A stretch of DNA of 64,000 nucleotides from Adiantum capillus-veneris (taxonomy: Eukaryota > Streptophyta > Polypodiopsida > Polypodiales > Pteridaceae), in assembly GCA_014529385.2 (NCBI GenBank), contig CM043955.1, forward strand, positions 141,206,640 through 141,270,639, given 5' to 3'. Shown piece after piece: positions 57,790 to 64,000 of this stretch (positions within the stretch are counted from its first letter, which is position 1; each line of letters opens with the position of its first letter). The position numbers were made by a program, and so were the translations under genes. The notes beneath the pieces were generated by a model. It ran no database searches. It was not told the origin of the DNA and saw only the letters and a program-made list of their open reading frames with translations.

Positions 57790-60700
57790 ATAAAATGCTA
57801 TTCAATTTCTCCTATTAAGCTAGCCTGTGCCTTCTCCATGACATTTGATGGGATCTTGATTGTTTCCGCAATTCTTCCACCCCTTGGAGTCCATGACCAT
57901 ACAATTGTATCAACACACTCCCAGCGCTTTGGGTCAGCAAGATTGCAGCACCAACTCTTTTTCCAACAATCCTCATACTATTCTTGTATTGTGGGATTTT
58001 GTTTTCAATGTTTTGGTGCCCAATACTGAATCAGAACTTTCTTGTAGTTAGGAAATGATTTGTCTACATCAACGTTTGACTCTGCTACTCCTAGCCATAT
58101 CGGATATTCAGGATCTGCGGGTCTCACAAGAACAAGATCCCCTTTTCTTAGATCAATTTGAGGCCTAAAGGCCTCTTGTGGCCTTGCACTTTGAGGACCA
58201 ACATAGTGATCATTCAATTCTTCATATCCTTGAAACTCATCTCTATCTTCCTCTATCTCTTGCATTCTATGACTCCCTATAGTCTTTGGCCAAAATGTTG
58301 TATATTCACCAATGTGTTTATTGGTTGGTTGTTCAAGCTCATTGATTATGTTTTGCCAATAAGTGATAATAGGCTCCATGTATTTTGTGGAGTCATGGTC
58401 CTTTCCCTTTAATAGAGAACATCTTTTCCAAAATTCAAGATATGACTTAATCCCTTGAATAACAAGCGTACTATCTCTCACATAGTCTGCTATAGGTACC
58501 ACATCTGGACAGCCTGTTGGTAATTTTGGTTTTCCCTGGTTATCTTTTTTCCACAACTCAATTCCTGACTCCTTTGGCATCCAATTGGGTGATTTGGGAT
58601 GAATTTTGTACTGCATTACTGGGACTTCACCTTGCATATAGAAACAAAATTGAAGTGTCTTAGAGTGTCCGACTAGAGCATCTTGTCCGTCACACATGTA
58701 CCCTTGCACAAAGGATTTAAAGTCGGGAACTTGTGTCATCAAAAATGGTGCTGGAGTTGAGCTTTCACATTTTTGAAAATGTTCCATCAGATGTGGAAAA
58801 GTGAATGTCATTCTTGTTTGCAATCTTTCTGAGAACCTACTAAACATTGCATCTATGTCCTCATGTGTATGACCCACCATTAAGAATCCCAAATGCATGG
58901 TTTTGAAAACTCCTTTTGCTACTAACAAGGATAAGTATGCAAACAAACATCGTTTTTTATTCTCTCCTGCACAATTATCTAGGTGTAGCAAAAGATTCTC
59001 AGGAAATTTTTGAAATACAAGAGTGGATATGGTATCCACAACACATTGAGAGGAAGTTTATTGTATGTGTACAATATCTTCGTTACATCCCTGGATGGCC
59101 AACGGTGGTGTCATTGTTGACGCATTCCTCTCACACTCTTGCTTCATTTTGTTTTGGAGGTCTAGAGCTCTCCTTGAGTTCAATGCATTGAATAACGTTA
59201 CATTGCTGCATGGCATACCGTCATGGCATAAATCTCCTTGTCCATGGTTTTCTGTTCTTTCCAGATTCTGTAAGCATAATGCAAGGGAACCAATTGTAGC
59301 ATTGGGATCTGAAGGCCATAGACCATTAAGTGAGAAGTGACCATACATTCCATGAGCATGTCCATGTGTTATCATACCTGTTAATGATACTTGCAATTGA
59401 TATGCATTCGCATAATCTTTTGAGTTCACACGCAACCTAGGTATTGCTGTCTTTTTTTGATCCATTTTATCATGTATAATGCATAAATACTTATCCTTTT
59501 GCAATTGGGAGAACTTACGCCATGTGTAGTACACATTCCTACAACTTTGTTGTTGCAACATGTGAATTCCACGTTCATCCTTCAAACGTGCAATCATCTC
59601 GTAATCCTTTGTTGACTCTAGTTGAGACTTTATCCGACTACACACAACACATTTGGAGAACTCACTTGTTTTTGACAATGTCACATTAGCAAACTTTGTA
59701 TTCCAAATCCTTTTGAATGTCATGCTAGACATTGGCTTGAGACTCATACTGTCAAGTCTTTTATTGACATCATGTAAAATGTCTACTTGTTTATACGTGT
59801 TTGGTATTGCAAGCAAAGTTTCCCTAGTACCATCTTCCATGGTTCTACTCTTATGTGGCATTCTCTCCGAGTTTTCATCAACAAAAGAGCGCATCAATGC
59901 CCTTCCCATTTTTGCATGGTCTCTTCCTTTTCTCATGACACCATCAATACCATGCACTGAGCGTCTAACCCCATTCTCAAAATGTTCACGGTAACGATAA
60001 AATGAAGTTTTTGGAATGCCATGAATTTCGTACCAAGCTCTACTGCAAACCTCACGCCATTAAAAGAAAACACATAGCATGTCTTTGTAGTTGTTTTGTT
60101 CTCACGCCATGCAGTTAACATTGTATCATACACATAGTTTGTTCTATTTTGCAAACTCTGTCCCCAAAATTCATTACGCATAGCCATGACCTTATCTCGA
60201 TTGGCATATTGACAACACCTTTTGGAATAACACTCTATGGTTGAAACAAGCTGGACAGATGCTAGAGATTCTTGATTGGATCTCTTAGAAGCTTTCACTG
60301 ACATTTTTGGCTTCCTATTTACAAAGCAATATTTTCGCTTTTTTGAAATAGGCTCTACCAAATAAGCTGATTCAATGCATGTGTCTTGTAATGCATGCAT
60401 AGCATGTAGATCCTCATAGCATAACAATTCTTTTCCATCCATAGTTGTCACTCTCTTGATAGGCCAACAAACTAGATTAATGCTGCATACACTAGCTTCT
60501 GCACAAATAGTAGCCTCATTTGCATAGGATGTTTCGATACCAATACAAATGTTATCTTCACCTAGCTCACCAAAGTTTACAGAGTCAAACGGACACACGA
60601 ACATGACAACCCCTTCGGCTACTACATGTGTTTTGCTTTCATCCCAAAGTTGAACCCTCTTATCCTTCCAAACCTCTCTGTAGCTCATTCCATTACATTG

Positions 60701-61021
60701 TGCATCCAATGCTCCTTCTGCTTTGTGAGCCTCATGCATAGAAGCCCCTTTGTAATTCATCTCATTTATATGTTGCAACAACCCACTACTTCATTTCACA
60801 ATACTATGAAAAGCATCTCCCACTGTCAATGGATCCATTGTTGGAAAAGGGATGAGTGCTTTCTTTTCAAAACACAAATCAACTGACACCGATACATTGC
60901 CTTCCCCAATAAGCATGCCAGAACAATATGCACTTGTATTTATTTCAAATACAGTCCCAATGGCAACCTTTTGTGTCGCTGCAAACATGCACACTCTATC
61001 ACCATGATTGAAATTAGCCAT
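57790..61021 (-). pseudogene. DDE-like transposase gene, DUF7869 type
   Basis: The likely start is the ATG at 61021 (MANFNHGDRV), just after an acceptor-like TTCTTGCAG. One TGA lies at 60788. Motifs in order: CYSKRCCQYANRD and RTNYVYDTML (60230-60110), a one-base loss near 60054, then WYEIHGIPK and HGIDGVMRKGRDHAKMGR (shifted frame from about 60050). HDKMDQKKTAIPRL (59480-59440) carries the first Asp. After a shift near 59050, LLHLDNCAGENKKRC (58990) carries the second and VGHTHEDIDAMF (58870) the final acidic residue. The C-terminal part (DLVLVRPADPEYPIW, WECVDTIVWSWTP) ends near 57790. The motif order is that of plant DUF7869 proteins; a transposase role is inferred. Confidence 0.72.
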
Positions 61022-61127
61022 ACCTGCAAGAAGATTGCAAGAATAATTGCTAAACAAACCGCTTGCAAAGTATATTGATTTACGTAGCATAAAGCATAAC
61101 AAGTATGTATGTGGGTGTTTCATGAGA

Positions 61128-63075
61128 AGCACCCTATGGCCTGAAGGTCATAGGGTTCCCTCTATGATACTAAGAATCTTTTTGTGCTCTATGCTCTATT
61201 GTCTATGCTCTATGATCTATATTGACTTCCTATGGCCCCTAGACCACAAGGCGCCCTCATTGTTTCCAAAAAACCCTCATTGTTTTGCCGGTATAAAGCA
61301 TATTTGCTCTATATTAGCTCCCTAAGGCCTGAAGGCCATAGGGTTGTCCTCAAGATCACCTCACGGAGTTTCATGTCAAGTATATATACATCCTATGGCC
61401 TTAGGGCCATAGGGAGTTTCATGTCAAGTATATATACATCCTATGGCACCCCATGACTCTAGGGCCATAAGATCTCCAAATGAAACATACGACAATGTAT
61501 GGCCCTTGAGCTTATACATTGCAACCCCATGACCCTAGGGCCATAGGATCGGCATATGAAACATACGACAATGTATGGCCCTTGAGCTTATACATTGCAA
61601 CCCCATGACCCTAGGGCTATAGGATTTCCAAATGGAACATAGGGCAATGTATGGCCCTTGAGCTTATACATTGACACCCTATGGCCCTAGGGCCATAAGA
61701 CTTAAAAACATATAAAAAGACAACCTATGGCCCTAAGCCCAAGGGTGTGAGCATTGACACCCTATGGCTCTAGGGCCACAAGACTTTAAAACATACAAAA
61801 AGACAACCTATGGCCCTAAGCCCAAGGGTGTGAGCATTGACACCCTATGGCCCTAGGGCCACAAGACTTCAGAACATACAAAAAGACAACCTATGGCCAC
61901 GATGTCAAAGGTGGCCAAGATATCAAGGCAGCCCCTTGGCCCTAGGGCCATAGGATCTCTCTATGGAACATGTGGCACCCTATGGCCCTTGAGCTTATAC
62001 ATTGCCACCCCATGACCCTAGGGCCATAGGATTTCCAAATGGAACATAGGCAATGTATGGCCCTTGAGCTTATACATTGCCACCCTATGGCCCTAGGGCC
62101 ACAAGATCTCACAACATACAATAAGAGAACCTAAGGCGCCTAAGCTCAAGGGTGTAGGTTCAAGGGTGGCCAAGCTATCAATGCAGCCCCATGGTCCTAA
62201 GGCCATAGGATCTCTATATGGGACATGTGGCACCCCATGACCCTAGGGCCATAGGATTTCCAAATGGAACGTAAGCAATGTATGGCCCTTGAGCTTATAC
62301 ATTGCCACCCCATTACCCTAGGGCCATAGGATTTCCGAATGGAACATAGGCAATGTATGGCCCTTGAGCTTATACATTGCCACCCTATGGCCCTAGGGCC
62401 ACAAGATCTCACAACATACAATAAGAGAACCTAAGGCCCCTAAGCTCAAGGGTGCGGGTTCAAGGGTGGCCAAGATATCAATGCAGTCCCATGGCCCTAG
62501 GGCCATAGGATCTCTATATGGTACATGTGGCACCCCATGACCCTAGGGCCATAGGATTTCCAAATGGAACATAGGCAATGTATGTCCATTGAGCTTATAC
62601 ATTGCCACCTCATGGCCCTAGGCCCGTATAATCTCCATATTGGACATGTGGCACCCTATGGCCCTTGAGCTTACATATTGCCACCCCATGACCCTAGGGC
62701 CATAGCATCTCCAACTACAAAGTAGGGCAACGTATGGCTCTTGAGCTTATACATTGTCGTGGACCTAGGGCCATAGGATCTCCAACTGGAACATAGGGCT
62801 ATGTATTGGAGCTTATCTATTGTCACCCCTAAACCCTAGGGCCATAGGATTTCCAAATGGAATATAGGGAAACTTATGGCTCTTGAGCTTATACATTGCC
62901 ACCCTATGGCCCTAGGTCCACAAGCTTTCACATTGCCACCGTAGGGCCACAAGGATCTCACAAGATAGAAGAAGAAAACCTTAGGACATAGGATTTTCAG
63001 ATGGAGCTGAGTGCACGCTTTGATCCTTAACCTCCAACATTGCCGTCCTATGGTGTGAGCCCAGGGGTGGCTGAG
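61128..63075. repeat. satellite of TATGGCCCTAGGGCCATA palindromes
   Basis: The palindrome or close variants recurs more than 25 times. Sub-arrays differ: units of about 53 bp near 61370-61440, 83 bp at 61671-61920 (three copies), and a 300-bp higher-order unit (62041 and 62341 start identically). Typical spacer phrases are CCCTTGAGCTTATACATTG and GGATTTCCAAATGGAAC. The array starts about 100 bp upstream of the transposase-like gene at 61021 on the minus strand. Confidence 0.92.
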
Positions 63076-63515
63076 GTGTCTTCATAATAATTTTGGCCAT
63101 TCAAAGGATATCTGCAAGTGGCATAAATTTAAAAAATAATTAAATTAAATACACTTATTGATATCGGACAAAAAAATAGCGCACAATTTTCGGGATAATT
63201 TTTTTAAAAATTTAGCTATTTTTAGTGTAGTTTTTACTATGCAGATTTTGATTATGAAGTCAAATTTTGCTTCATGGGTGTCGTTCCACTCGTACTACAA
63301 AGATATGGACATTGACAAAGCCTTGCACCAACTTTTTTTTTTCCATACTCTTTTTTTTTTTTTGAAAAGCTCTTTCAATTTCGGAGCCGACGAGCTATGT
63401 CTCATTTTCGCACAAAGCCTAGAACTCTAGTAATCTCCACTGCAAACCCGTGAGAACAACCCCTACATTCAAAATTCGAATTTTGAATTTCTAACCTAAC
63501 CTAACTAACCTTATC
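63076..63515. other. AT-rich stretch without recognised genes
   Basis: T and A runs, including a T run at 63350-63363, occur with no supported coding frame. A 90-codon open stretch at 63158-63430 shows no family resemblance and I treat it as chance. Confidence 0.5.
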
Positions 63516-64000
63516 TCTCTCTTTCTCTCTCTACCACAATTTTTTCCGCGCTGTCGCTCTCTTTCTCTCTCTCGTTTCTTGCTCGAAACCTACACAGAAG
63601 CCTGCACAGAGCTTGTCTTTCTCTGTCTCTCTCTCCCTCTCTCCCTACGCATACAGTTCTACGCCATCGTTGCGACGCGCACACAGATCTACGCAAAGCC
63701 ATCGCCACAACATTCAATAGAACGACTGCTATCGCGACCTCCCAAACACAGATCTGTAAACATCATCGTCGCGGCCTCAACACACCTAAGTTACTGCTTG
63801 CTACTGCTACAGCTAGTTTTCATCAAACACAGATTTACTCAGAGGTAACCTGTAGAAACCCTAATCTTTTTGCTTAATTCAGTTTTAATTGTTCTTAATC
63901 TAATTACGTTTTAGCAGTGTTGTGAATCACCTCTCTCTAGAACAATAAACAAAAATCGTTAATTATATCTCTAAAACTGTAAAACTGTAGATTGTAGAAC
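63516..64000 (+). promoter_or_regulatory. possible 5' leader and first intron of a gene off the right edge
   Basis: A CT-rich block (63516-63650) is followed by a C-rich stretch with many ACACAGAT.TAC words, then a donor-like CAGAG|GTAACC at 63844 and a telo-box AAACCCTAA (63856-63864). These are common in 5' leaders of plant housekeeping genes. No ATG-initiated long frame is seen, so an untranslated first exon is the reading. It could also be the leader of another retroelement. Confidence 0.3.

Overview
The window looks like repeat-rich nuclear DNA from a land plant with a large genome. I infer a fern, or possibly a lycophyte or bryophyte. The reasons are plant-type primer-binding sites (complementary to initiator tRNA-Met and to tRNA-Asp), plant-type Ty3/gypsy, Ty1/copia and LINE proteins, long GA/CA/TA microsatellites, candidate GT-AG introns, and no bacterial-style genes. 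The species call is inference. I found no convincing intact host gene in 64 kb. Almost every coding stretch is a decayed mobile element.

Layout. 1-13560 (+): Ty3/gypsy element A, 5' end outside the window. It has gag-protease, a reverse transcriptase broken by a tandem duplication, an integrase with two zinc-finger modules, a second retropepsin-like piece, a long third ORF of unknown function, and a 3' LTR (12647-13560). 13561-20137 (-): LINE 1 (ORF1 with a DUF4283-like segment, ORF2 with endonuclease and RT), abutting the LTR of A. 20138-20515: poly-G/poly-C inverted repeat around part of an LTR. 20284-21367 (+): LTR and leader fragment of the family-C element. 21367-23031 (-): truncated Ty1/copia element with gag, PBS and LTR. 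23093-27532: a decayed DDE-like transposase gene (-) with palindrome-bearing minisatellites in its 3' flank and inside a candidate intron. 27533-31540: non-coding DNA with a foldback element (28402-28851) and microsatellites. 31258-39556 (+): LINE 2, split by a full-length Ty1/copia element (32336-37448) with a CTAGA target-site duplication. 40219-46580 (+): a chromodomain Ty3/gypsy element. 46588-47640: fragments of another LTR element. 47640-53684 (-): element B, a second copy of family A that supplies the 5' LTR, tRNA-Asp PBS, leader and gag start missing from A. 53685-57055 (+): element C, a gag-protease gypsy fragment. 57309-57755: an exact 88-bp tandem array. 57790-61021 (-): a second DDE-like gene (DUF7869 type). 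61128-63075: a minisatellite built around an 18-bp palindrome. 63076-64000: AT-rich DNA, then a CT-rich stretch that could be the 5' leader of a gene off the right edge.

How the parts relate. The elements are nested and fragmented, so the window is a record of successive insertions and decay rather than a set of cooperating genes. Many premature stops are CGA-to-TGA or CAA/CAG-to-TAA/TAG relative to a sister copy or conserved motif, which fits deamination of methylated DNA. The three patterns most worth following are the extra modules of element A (third ORF and a second retropepsin-like segment after integrase), the pairing of two different DDE-like transposase loci with palindromic minisatellites, and the recurrence of palindromes at about 298-bp spacing in the family A/B leader.
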